Positions 35,306 to 42,688 of a DNA stretch of 64,000 nucleotides are shown piece after piece. The stretch lies in contig CAVRGG010000004.1 in the NCBI GenBank assembly GCA_963720695.1, positions 1 through 64,000 on the forward strand, read 5' to 3'. Source of the DNA: UBA668 sp963720695. GTDB lineage: Bacteria > Actinomycetota > Acidimicrobiia > Acidimicrobiales > Ilumatobacteraceae. How positions within the stretch are numbered: position 1 is the stretch's first letter; the number at the start of each line of letters is the position of its first letter. The translations under genes and the position numbers were made by a program. The notes under the pieces were generated by a model that was not told where the DNA came from, did no database searches, and worked only from the letters and a program-made list of their open reading frames with translations.

Positions 35306-35953
35306 ATGTCACTCAGTGAGCGTGCGTACGCCGAGATCCGCCGCATGATCGTGCGGCTCGAACTCGCGCCCGGAGCCGTCATCCGCGACGACGAGTTGCA
35401 GGTGTCCCTGGGTCTGGGGCGCACCCCGATCCGCGAGGCGCTGCAGCGGCTCGTGCGCGACCAGTTCGTCACCGTCATCCCCCGCCGCGGCATGTTCGTC
35501 AGTGGCGTCGACGTCGGCGAGTTGGCCCTCCTCTACGAGACCCGCGCCACCCTGGAACCCTTCGCGATGCGCCTCGCGGCGGCCCGAGGCACCGACGAGC
35601 ACTGGCAGGAGATGGCCGACGTGCTCGAGCGGGCGACCCCCGAGTCCAAGCCCGACGAGCTCATCGAGATCGACCGACGCTGCCGCGAGATCGTGTGGGA
35701 GGCCGCCGACAACAGGTTCCTCACCGACACGCTCGACATGCTCTACGCCCAGAGCGACCGCCTCTGGCATCTCTACCTCGGCGACGTCGCCGACCTGCAC
35801 CTGATGATCCAGGAGCACCGGGAGATCCTCCTCGCGCTGCAGGCGGGCGACGCCGACCGGGCGGCGAACCTCATCGAAGCCCACATGCGAGCCTTCGACG
35901 AACAGATTCGCAGCGCGGTGCAACGCCGTTTGGAGTCACCGCTCGCCGGGTGA
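35306..35953 (+). CDS. GntR-family regulator (FadR/FCD type)
   Basis: DNA-binding regulator of 215 residues. The winged HTH is at about 5-66 (LELAPGAVIRDDELQVSLGL, GRTPIREALQRL) and the all-helical FCD ligand domain at about 75-210 (LYETRATLEPFAMRLAA, and HREILLALQAGDADRAANLIEAHM). FCD proteins bind small carboxylates through metal-coordinating His residues; several His positions are present. It is divergent from the dehydrogenase-etfBA operon and shares a palindromic intergenic site, so that operon is its likely target. Start ATG 35306; the open frame extends far upstream antisense to the dehydrogenase and was not used. The effector may be a methylated glycine derivative, which is inference. 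Confidence 0.85.
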   Translation: MSLSERAYAEIRRMIVRLELAPGAVIRDDELQVSLGLGRTPIREALQRLVRDQFVTVIPRRGMFVSGVDVGELALLYETRATLEPFAMRLAAARGTDEHWQEMADVLERATPESKPDELIEIDRRCREIVWEAADNRFLTDTLDMLYAQSDRLWHLYLGDVADLHLMIQEHREILLALQAGDADRAANLIEAHMRAFDEQIRSAVQRRLESPLAG

Positions 35954-36002
35954 GCCGGCACGCGAGTTGTCAGGAGCCGTCCCCGGCTGCTTTCATCGGT
36001 CA

Positions 36003-36749
36003 GTGCACTGGTTCCTGATCGTCCTCATCGGTGCGGGCGTCGGGTTCCTCGGGGGGATGTTCGGCAAGGGCGGTTCGGCGATCGCCACTCCCCTGCTGGC
36101 CGCCGTCGGCGTGCCGGCGATCATCGCCGTCGCCTCGCCGCTCCCCGCGACCATTCCGGGCACCCTCGTCGCGTACCGTCGCTATCACGGCAGCGGATTC
36201 TCGGACCCTCGCGTCATCCGCTGGAGCCTGATCTACGGCGTGCCGGCGACGGTCGCCGGTGCCCTCGTCACCCACTGGATCGGCGGGCACTTCCTCGTCA
36301 AGCTCACCGACGTCATCGTCGCCCTCCTCGGGGTACGCATCATCTTCCAGAGCGTGCGCCACGCCCAGACGACCGAGCGCCCCGAACCCACCGACAACAT
36401 GCTGCGTCTCGCGCTCGTCGCGGTGGCCGTCGGCTTCCTCGCCGGGCTCCTCGCCAACGCCGGCGGCTTCCTGCTGGTGCCGCTGTACCTGGCGATCCTC
36501 AACCTTCCGATCAAGAAGGCGCTGGCCTGCTCGCTCGCCGTCGCGTCCGTGCTGGCCATCCCGGGCACCGTCGTGCACGCAGCACTCGGCCACGTCGACT
36601 GGACGGTCGCCCTGGTGTTCGGCGCCGCGAGCATCCCGCTGTCCGGCCTCGGCGCGAGGACCGCGGTCAAGATGAACCCCGAACGCCTCGAGTGGATCTA
36701 CGGCACGGGCCTGCTGGTGCTCGGCGTGTCGCTGTTCTTCGTGGGCTGA
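36003..36749 (+). CDS. TauE/SafE-family membrane transporter (first of two)
   Basis: Integral membrane protein of about 248 residues with seven to eight hydrophobic segments. It shows FLGGMFGKGGSAIATPLL at the N-terminus and the second-half repeat VAVGFLAGLLANAGGFLLVPLYLAI, the internal duplication of the TauE/SafE (DUF81) family. Members export sulfite, sulfoacetate or other organic anions. I chose GTG 36003 (VHWFLIV) since the first membrane helix starts there; an earlier in-frame start at 35967 adds a polar stretch. It follows gntR by 49 bp and precedes a second TauE/SafE gene by 9 bp, so the three may be cotranscribed. The transported substrate is not known. Confidence 0.8.
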   Translation: MHWFLIVLIGAGVGFLGGMFGKGGSAIATPLLAAVGVPAIIAVASPLPATIPGTLVAYRRYHGSGFSDPRVIRWSLIYGVPATVAGALVTHWIGGHFLVKLTDVIVALLGVRIIFQSVRHAQTTERPEPTDNMLRLALVAVAVGFLAGLLANAGGFLLVPLYLAILNLPIKKALACSLAVASVLAIPGTVVHAALGHVDWTVALVFGAASIPLSGLGARTAVKMNPERLEWIYGTGLLVLGVSLFFVG

Positions 36750-36758
36750 GAGGCGCCC

Positions 36759-37517
36759 GTGTTCACCGTCGGAGCGCTCGCCATCGGGGCGCTCGCCGCG
36801 ATCGTCACCGGTCTGTCGAAGACGGCGCTGCCCGGTGCCGGCCTGCTCGCCGTGCCGTTGTTCGCAGTGGTCGCCGACGGGCGCGGGATCCCCGGCACGG
36901 TGCTCCCCGTGCTGCTGTTCGCCGACATGTTCGCCGTCAGCTGGTACCGCCACCACACCCGCTGGGACCTGCTGCGCCCACTGGTGGCGTGGGTGGTGGT
37001 GGGCTTCGCGCTCGGCACCGCGTTCTTCGTCGCGGTCGGCAGCAACGTCCGCATGCTCGAGGTGGTGATCGCGCTCGGCATCATCACGGTCGTCGCGCTG
37101 CAGATCGCGCGCACGCTGCGGGCCACGCCGTCTCGCCACGCGACGCCGACCGAGACGGCGATGTACGGCACGGCCGGCGGCTTCACGACGTTGGTCAGCA
37201 ACTCGGCGGGGCCGATCATGAACACGTACCTGGTGGGTCTCGGGCTCGACCGCACGGCGATGGTCGGCACGTCGGCGTGGTTCTACTTCTCGGTCAACCT
37301 GGCCAAGATCCCCGTGTACTCGGCGATCGGACACTTCAGCGACGGCGGGGCGTTCTTCACCGCCGAGAGCCTCCGCTACGACCTCGCCCTGCTGCCGTTC
37401 GTGGTGGTGGGCGTCTACAGCGGCAGAGCGCTGCTGCCCAGGATCCACGACCGCTTCTTCCTCTGGCTGGTGCTGATGCTGTCGCTCCTCGGCGCGGTGA
37501 AGCTCCTCGTCGGCTGA
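36759..37517 (+). CDS. TauE/SafE-family membrane transporter (second of two)
   Basis: A 252-residue polytopic protein with repeats ALAAIVTGLSKTALPGAGLL and GTAGGFTTLVSNSAGPIMNTYLVGLGL, again the two-half TauE/SafE layout. Start GTG 36759 is 9 bp after the stop of the preceding family member, and the two are only modestly similar, so they may form a heteromeric pair or carry different anions. The stop is 16 bp from the convergent acyl-CoA dehydrogenase gene. A link to the sulfatase genes at 56-63 kb is possible but the distance is large. Confidence 0.8.
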   Translation: MFTVGALAIGALAAIVTGLSKTALPGAGLLAVPLFAVVADGRGIPGTVLPVLLFADMFAVSWYRHHTRWDLLRPLVAWVVVGFALGTAFFVAVGSNVRMLEVVIALGIITVVALQIARTLRATPSRHATPTETAMYGTAGGFTTLVSNSAGPIMNTYLVGLGLDRTAMVGTSAWFYFSVNLAKIPVYSAIGHFSDGGAFFTAESLRYDLALLPFVVVGVYSGRALLPRIHDRFFLWLVLMLSLLGAVKLLVG

Positions 37518-37533
37518 GCCCAGCGAGGCACGC

Positions 37534-38763
37534 TCAGATCGGCAGGTTGCCCGTCGCCGTGCGCGTGCTGCCGTGATCGCGGTAGGCGGCGATCGTGCGT
37601 TGCGCGATGCGCATCTGGTGGATCTCGTCGGCGCCGTCCGCGAAGCGCGCCCAGCGCGCGTGCTGATACATGTGGGCGAGCGGCGTGTCCGTGCTGTAGC
37701 CGAGCGCGCCGTGCACCTGGATGCTCCGATCGATGACGCGGTTGAGCATGTTCGCGACGAAGTGCTTCGCCATCGACACCTCGCTCTTGAAGTCGGCGCC
37801 GGAGTCGATGAGGTATGCGGCGTGGAGCACCATCAACTTCGCCTGGTAGATCTCCATGCTGCTGTCGGCGATCATCCACTGGATGCCCTGCTTCTCGGCG
37901 AGCACACTGCCGTGCGAGTAGCGCACGAGTGACCGGTCGACCATCATGTCGAGGGCGGTCTCGGCCTGGGAGATCCACCGCATGCAGTGGGCCAGTCGCG
38001 CCGGGCCGAGGCGGTACTGGCCGAGCAGGTGGCCCTGGCCGCGTCCACCGAGCATGTTCTCCGCGGGGATCCGCAGATCCTCGATGACGATCTCGCTGTG
38101 ACCGCTCGCACCGTGCATCGTCTCCACCTCGCGCACCCGGTTCCAGCCGTCGCTGGGGAGGTCGACGATGAAGGCAGTGTTGGCGGCCTGGGGCAAGTCG
38201 GGGTTGTCCTCGGTACGGCAGATCAGGATCGCGAACTTGGCGCGGCGGGCGTTGGAGATGAACCACTTGTGACCGTTGGCGACCCACTCGTCGCCGTCCT
38301 GCACGGCCGTGGTCTTGATCAGCGTGGGATCGCTGCCCGCCACCTCGGGCTCGGTCATCGCGAAGCAGCTCATCGCAGTGCCGTCGCACAGCGGTCGGAG
38401 ATACTTCTCCTTCTGCTCCGGGGTACCCCAGTGCAGCAGCGTGTGCATGTTGCCCTCGTCGGGTGCCTGGCAGTTCAGCACCCACGGCCCGTAGCTGGCC
38501 TTCGCCGCCTCGGCCTGCACCATCGCCAACTGCACATGACCCAGACCCATGCCGCCCCATTCCTTGGGCATGTGCGGCATCCACAGGCCTGCGGCGGCGG
38601 CCTTCTTGCGCATCCCGACGAGCGTGGTGATGTAGTCGGTGCGGTCCTCGTCGCGCAAGGCGGCGAGCGCCTCCTCACCGGGCTTGACGACGTCGTTGAC
38701 GAAGGCGCGCACCCGCAGTCGGATGTCTTCCAGCTCGGGGCTCAGGGTGAAGTCGATGGCCAT
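37534..38763 (-). CDS. Acyl-CoA dehydrogenase (ACAD10/11-like)
   Basis: FAD enzyme that forms a double bond in, or rearranges, an acyl-CoA. The 409-residue protein has the ACAD fold pattern: N-terminal helical part with KEWGGMGLGHVQLAMVQAEA, the flavin loop FAMTEPEVAGSDPT, WFISNARRAKFAILICRT, and the C-terminal helix region QVHGALGYSTDTPLAHMYQHARWARFADGADEIHQ. The form ASGHSEIVIEDLRIPAENML is common in ACADs near APH-type kinases. Start ATG 38763 (MAIDFTLSP). A kinase and two SDR genes follow within 2.6 kb, the gene set of 4-hydroxyacid (levulinate-type) catabolism. It is on the minus strand and divergent from the first SDR with a 22-bp gap. Substrate not proven. Confidence 0.86.
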   Translation of the reverse strand: MAIDFTLSPELEDIRLRVRAFVNDVVKPGEEALAALRDEDRTDYITTLVGMRKKAAAAGLWMPHMPKEWGGMGLGHVQLAMVQAEAAKASYGPWVLNCQAPDEGNMHTLLHWGTPEQKEKYLRPLCDGTAMSCFAMTEPEVAGSDPTLIKTTAVQDGDEWVANGHKWFISNARRAKFAILICRTEDNPDLPQAANTAFIVDLPSDGWNRVREVETMHGASGHSEIVIEDLRIPAENMLGGRGQGHLLGQYRLGPARLAHCMRWISQAETALDMMVDRSLVRYSHGSVLAEKQGIQWMIADSSMEIYQAKLMVLHAAYLIDSGADFKSEVSMAKHFVANMLNRVIDRSIQVHGALGYSTDTPLAHMYQHARWARFADGADEIHQMRIAQRTIAAYRDHGSTRTATGNLPI

Positions 38764-38785
38764 CCGGTCACTGTAGGTTCCGCAC

Positions 38786-39541
38786 ATGACCAAGGACTTG
38801 TTCGAGCTCACCGACAAGATCGCGATCGTCACCGGCGGCTCGCGCGGACTCGGGAGGGAGATGGTGCTGGCGTTCGCGGCACGCGGCGCCGACGTCGTCA
38901 TCGCCAGCCGGAAGCTCGCGAACTGCGAGGCCGTCGCCGACGAGGTGCGCGCGCTCGGGCGCCGAGCGCTGCCGATCGCCTACCACGCGGGCAGCTGGGC
39001 CGACGCCGACCGACTCGCCGCCGCGGCGTATGCGGAGTTCGGTCGGGTCGACGTGCTCGTCAACAACGCCGGCATGTCGCCGCTCTACCCCAGCCTCGCC
39101 GACGTGTCCGAGGAACTCTTCGACAAGGTGATCGGCGTCAACCTCAAAGGCCCGTTCCGCCTGTCGTCGATCGTCGGGACGCGCATGGCCGCCGGCGTTG
39201 GCGGGTCCATCATCAACGTCTCCTCGATCGCCAGTCAGCGACCGAGCCCCACCGAAGCCCCGTACGGCGCGGCCAAGGCCGGCATCAACAGCCTCACCGC
39301 CAGCCTTGCGGCTGCGTTCGGTCCCACCGTGCGGGTGAACTGCATCGTCCCCGGGCCGTTCCTCACCGACATCTCCAAGGCGTGGGACCTCGACGCGTTC
39401 AACGCTCGCGCCCGTCAGGCGTTCGCGCTCGGCCGCGGCGGCGAGCCGAACGAGATCGTCGGCGCGGCGCTCTACTTCGCCAGCGATGCGAGCAGCTACA
39501 CCACAGGTGCGCTGCTCAACATCGACGGCCTCCCCCGCTGA
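38786..39541 (+). CDS. Short-chain dehydrogenase/reductase (first)
   Basis: NAD(P)-dependent oxidoreductase of the classical SDR family, 251 residues. The cofactor motif TGGSRGLG is at 16-23, NNAG at 93-96, and the catalytic residues are Ser146 or 147 (INVSSIAS), Tyr160 and Lys164 (YGAAK). The C-terminal GALLNIDGLPR replaces the usual GGxxxDGG. It is divergent from the acyl-CoA dehydrogenase and convergent with the kinase gene. In the levulinate-type pathway an SDR oxidises the 3-hydroxyacyl-CoA; this protein or the second SDR could do that. Start ATG 38786. Confidence 0.85.
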   Translation: MTKDLFELTDKIAIVTGGSRGLGREMVLAFAARGADVVIASRKLANCEAVADEVRALGRRALPIAYHAGSWADADRLAAAAYAEFGRVDVLVNNAGMSPLYPSLADVSEELFDKVIGVNLKGPFRLSSIVGTRMAAGVGGSIINVSSIASQRPSPTEAPYGAAKAGINSLTASLAAAFGPTVRVNCIVPGPFLTDISKAWDLDAFNARARQAFALGRGGEPNEIVGAALYFASDASSYTTGALLNIDGLPR

Positions 39542-39552
39542 CCGACGCGCGT

Positions 39553-40575
39553 TCAGGCGATGAGGCCGAGGGCCTGCTCGAGCAACGCGACCGTGGTCGC
39601 ATGGAGACGGTCGCCGACGTCCTTGGGCGCGAGGCCTGCGCAGGCCCGCGCGTGCGTGCCCTCGAGGATCAGCCCGAGGCGGTAGCAGGCGAGCACCCGA
39701 TACCACAGCAGATCGTCCAACGCCCTCGGTGTGCAGGCTGCATAGCGGTCGATGACGTCCTCCACCGACGGAAGCCCCGGCGCATCCACACTGACGGCCG
39801 CGGCAGTCTGATCGGGCCATGTGGCGAGCAGGTGGCCGAGGTCGAGCAGGGGGTCGCCGACGGTGACCAACTCCCAGTCGACCATCGCCGCCAGGCTCGG
39901 CCGATCGCGACGCACGAGCACGTTGGCGAAATGGAAGTCGCCGTGCATCAGCCCGGCGCGGACGTCGCCGGGCCGGTGGCCGTCCAACCACACGCCGATC
40001 TCGTCGACACCCGGCAGGTCCGGCCGGTCATAGCCGGGGAGCTCGGAGTACCCGTCGAGCTGGGCACGCCACCGCCCCACCTGCCGTTCGGCCCACCCGT
40101 CGAAGCGACCGAGGTCGCCGAGCCCGACGGCTTCATGGTCGACACACGCCAGCGCGCCGATGGCATCGGCCATCGACAACCCCATGTCTCGTTGCCACTG
40201 CAGGTCGTGCGCGAAGGGCTCCGGGAGCCCGAGCGTCGGGTTGAACCCCTCGACGGGCTCCATCAGGTAGAAGGCGGCGCCCAACACATCGGGATCGGGC
40301 TCCGCAGCGATCAGCGCAGGGTGCGGCACCGCACTGCCGGCGAGCGCCGCGAGCACCCGCGCTTCGCGACGCATCGTCTCGTCGCTGTTCTTGCGCTTGT
40401 GCAGCGGCGGTCGACGCAGGACGTACGAACGGCCGCCACGCCCGAAGTGCAGCAGGACGTTCTGCGTGCCACCGGCGATGAGCGTGGGCTCGACGATCGA
40501 GCCGTAGGGCAGCCCCCGTTGATCCATCCAGCGCGACAGCACCAGCAGATCGACACCGGGGATCTCGACCTTCAT
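39553..40575 (-). CDS. APH-family kinase (LvaA / ACAD10-kinase-like)
   Basis: Small-molecule kinase of 340 residues. The nucleotide-binding part has IAGGTQNVLLHFGRGGRSYVLRRPP-type strands, the catalytic loop MHGDFHFANVLV (His-x-Asp-x4-Asn) and the metal-binding MVDWELVTVGDPLLDLGHLL. These are characteristic of the kinases found with acyl-CoA dehydrogenases (LvaA in Pseudomonas, kinase domain of human ACAD10/11), which phosphorylate 4-hydroxyacyl-CoA. The stop of the upstream SDR overlaps its ATG by one base (TGATG at 40575), so the two are coupled. The acyl-CoA dehydrogenase is 0.8 kb away on the same strand, beyond a gene on the opposite strand. Aminoglycoside resistance is unlikely. Confidence 0.8.
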   Translation of the reverse strand: MKVEIPGVDLLVLSRWMDQRGLPYGSIVEPTLIAGGTQNVLLHFGRGGRSYVLRRPPLHKRKNSDETMRREARVLAALAGSAVPHPALIAAEPDPDVLGAAFYLMEPVEGFNPTLGLPEPFAHDLQWQRDMGLSMADAIGALACVDHEAVGLGDLGRFDGWAERQVGRWRAQLDGYSELPGYDRPDLPGVDEIGVWLDGHRPGDVRAGLMHGDFHFANVLVRRDRPSLAAMVDWELVTVGDPLLDLGHLLATWPDQTAAAVSVDAPGLPSVEDVIDRYAACTPRALDDLLWYRVLACYRLGLILEGTHARACAGLAPKDVGDRLHATTVALLEQALGLIA

Positions 40576-41321
40576 CAGGCGGTACCGCGGACTCCGGCGC
40601 CGCCGTCGATCACGTACGTGTCGCCGGTGATCCACGACGCTGCGTCGGAGGCGAGGAACATTGCCAGATTGGCGATGTCCTGCGGCTCACCGAGCCGACC
40701 CAGGGGGAGCTGCGCGGCGAGTCGGTCCCCGAAGTTCTCGACGAGGTACGCGGCGAAGTCGGTCTGCACCAACCCAGGAGCGATGCCGACCACTCGGGTC
40801 GGGCCGAGCTCGTTGGCCAGCTGGCGGGTGAGGTGGATCAAGGCGGCCTTGGTGAGGTTGTAGACGCCGAGGCCGGCTTCCGAGCGAAGGCCCCCGACCG
40901 ACGCGATGTTGACGATGACGCCCGGTTTGTCGTGCATCGCCTGGTCCCACGCGGCCTGACTCCAGAACAGCGGACCTCTCAGGTTGACCTGGAACGTCTT
41001 GTCGAATCGTGACTCGTCGACGCCGAGCGTCGGTCCGTAGTACGGATTGGTCGCCGCGTTGTTGACGAGGATGTCGAGCCCGCCGAAGCGTTCGATCGTC
41101 GCCGCGACGCACGCTCTCGCCGTCGCCGGGTCGCCGGCGTTCCCGGCGAACACCGCCGTCTCGCCGACCATGGTCGCCGCTGCCGCCTCGAGCGCGTCCT
41201 GCTTTCGCGAGGTCAACATCACCTGCGCCCCCGCCGCCGACATCGAGGCGGCGATCGCCTGACCGATGCCACGCGACGCCCCGGTGACGAGCGCGACCTT
41301 TCCTTCCATGGAGATCTGCAT
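40575..41321 (-). CDS. Short-chain dehydrogenase/reductase (second)
   Basis: Classical SDR of 248 residues. The cofactor motif TGASRGIG is at 13-20, NNAA at 87-90, and the catalytic residues are Ser141, Tyr154 and Lys158 (YNLTK). The end has the normal SWITGDTYVIDGG. It resembles 3-oxoacyl reductase/3-hydroxyacyl-CoA dehydrogenase-type SDRs. It is translationally coupled to the kinase gene by a TGATG overlap, so the two probably act in one pathway. Start ATG 41321 (MQISMEGKVALVTG) is preferred over an in-frame upstream ATG 41309-region alternative because of the typical N-terminus. A terminator-like hairpin lies just upstream at 41341-41379. Confidence 0.85.
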   Translation of the reverse strand: MQISMEGKVALVTGASRGIGQAIAASMSAAGAQVMLTSRKQDALEAAAATMVGETAVFAGNAGDPATARACVAATIERFGGLDILVNNAATNPYYGPTLGVDESRFDKTFQVNLRGPLFWSQAAWDQAMHDKPGVIVNIASVGGLRSEAGLGVYNLTKAALIHLTRQLANELGPTRVVGIAPGLVQTDFAAYLVENFGDRLAAQLPLGRLGEPQDIANLAMFLASDAASWITGDTYVIDGGAGVRGTA

Positions 41322-41340
41322 GGCTCCGGACCCTAGTGCG

Positions 41341-41379
41341 CGACGAAGGGCCCGGCCCCGTGGGGCGGGCCCTTCGTCG
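41341..41379 (-). terminator. Strong hairpin between the collagen-like gene and the SDR operon
   Basis: CGACGAAGGGCCCG (41341-41354) pairs perfectly with CGGGCCCTTCGTCG (41366-41379). After one bulged G, an inner CCCC/GGGG pair closes on GT. It sits 11 bp beyond the stop of the minus-strand collagen-like gene and 20 bp before the SDR start, so it most likely terminates the former. Confidence 0.8.
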
Positions 41380-41389
41380 GTGGGACCGA

Positions 41390-42454
41390 TCAGGCTGGCG
41401 CCGAAGCGCTGACCTGCTCGATGAGGATCCAGGCATTGACCGACGTGCCCGTTCCACCGATCGGTGCGGGCAGATGCACCCCGCCGACCTCTGCGGGAAC
41501 GTCATCGACGATGATGCCGGTCGACGTCGAGTTGCGCAGTGCGATGATCCCCAGATCGGGAACCGTCACCATGGCGGTACCGACGTTGGGCGTACCACCG
41601 GCGGCGCCGAACGTGGCGACGACCACACCGTTCACCGTGATGTCGAACTGGTTGTCCTCGGTACCCGTCACCGAGAAGGACACCTTGTAGGTGCCACCCG
41701 CGGAGACGAGGAACTCGCCGGCGTCCAGTTCGTTGTCGACGTCGGGGCCAGCAGCGATCACGCTGGTCTCGCTGCCGGCGAGGATCGCAGGCTGATCGAA
41801 GGTCACGAGGTTGCCGGCGGCCGGGTACTGCAGGACGATCTCGGCCGCCTGGTTGGACGCATAGGCGAACACCGCACCGGGGCTCACGCCCGGGATGCCC
41901 TGGGGACCGATCGGGCCCTCGATACCGACCGGACCTTCGGCGCCCATCGGGCCTTCGGGGCCGACCGGACCCGCCGCGCCCGGTGCGTAGTAGCCGACCA
42001 TGTCGAAGACCACGTCCACGGTGCCTCGGAAGTTGTACACCGACACCGTGTGGTCGGCGTCGACGGCCACGACCATGCTGTTGCCCACCGGGCCGGCGTT
42101 GGTCCAGTTGATGTTGGCGGTGCCCGGCACGTCGCCGCCCTTGGCCCACACCTTCAGGTGCGACTGCTGGGTGCCGTGGAGGACGGTGACGTTCAACGCC
42201 ACGGCCTCGGCATCGTCGGGCAGGTCGGGAATGACCACGTCGATCGTGGCATTCGAGCCGATCGGCGCCTGCTCGGCGCCGGTGCCGTCGCGCGTGTCGA
42301 GTACCCGGACAGGGGCGATCGTGTGGAAGCCCATGGCCGTCGCAGGGTCGCTCGGGGCCGCCAGCGTGCTGCCGGCCATGAGGGCCGCCGCACCCGCCAG
42401 GACGGCGACGACGCGCCAATGTCGAAGGACCGGGGGAATGGAATGTGTAGTCAT
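41390..42454 (-). CDS. Secreted collagen-like repeat protein
   Basis: A 354-residue exported protein. A signal peptide (VVAVLAGAAALMAGSTLAAPS, cleavage near residue 36) is followed by a beta-rich domain with VRVLDTRDGTG, a short motif common in actinobacterial surface proteins. Residues about 183-212 are a Gly-x-y collagen-like stretch (GPVGPEGPMGAEGPV, GIEGPIGPQG). The C-terminal domain resembles the trimeric jelly-roll heads of BclA/C1q-like spore and surface proteins (FSVTGTEDNQFDI). Start ATG 42454. It is divergent from the multicopper oxidase across 234 bp with no other gene. A structural or adhesive surface role is plausible; no enzyme motif is seen. Confidence 0.78.
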   Translation of the reverse strand: MTTHSIPPVLRHWRVVAVLAGAAALMAGSTLAAPSDPATAMGFHTIAPVRVLDTRDGTGAEQAPIGSNATIDVVIPDLPDDAEAVALNVTVLHGTQQSHLKVWAKGGDVPGTANINWTNAGPVGNSMVVAVDADHTVSVYNFRGTVDVVFDMVGYYAPGAAGPVGPEGPMGAEGPVGIEGPIGPQGIPGVSPGAVFAYASNQAAEIVLQYPAAGNLVTFDQPAILAGSETSVIAAGPDVDNELDAGEFLVSAGGTYKVSFSVTGTEDNQFDITVNGVVVATFGAAGGTPNVGTAMVTVPDLGIIALRNSTSTGIIVDDVPAEVGGVHLPAPIGGTGTSVNAWILIEQVSASAPA

Positions 42455-42688
42455 CGTTGTCTCCAAACGCACAAGGGCGAATGCCGCTACGACCACGGTC
42501 GGCCTTTCCCGAGCGTCGAGCCAGGACCAGAAGACCCGCGACACGTAGAGCACAAGGTCCCTAGCGCGGTGGACCGTACGACACTGCGTAACCACTTTCC
42601 GTCGGCGCACGCTGGGTCCAGCGGTTGAACCACCCCTCTGCGACGGGCACTCGGTGATTCGGACCCTGACTCAACGAAGGAGCGGACG

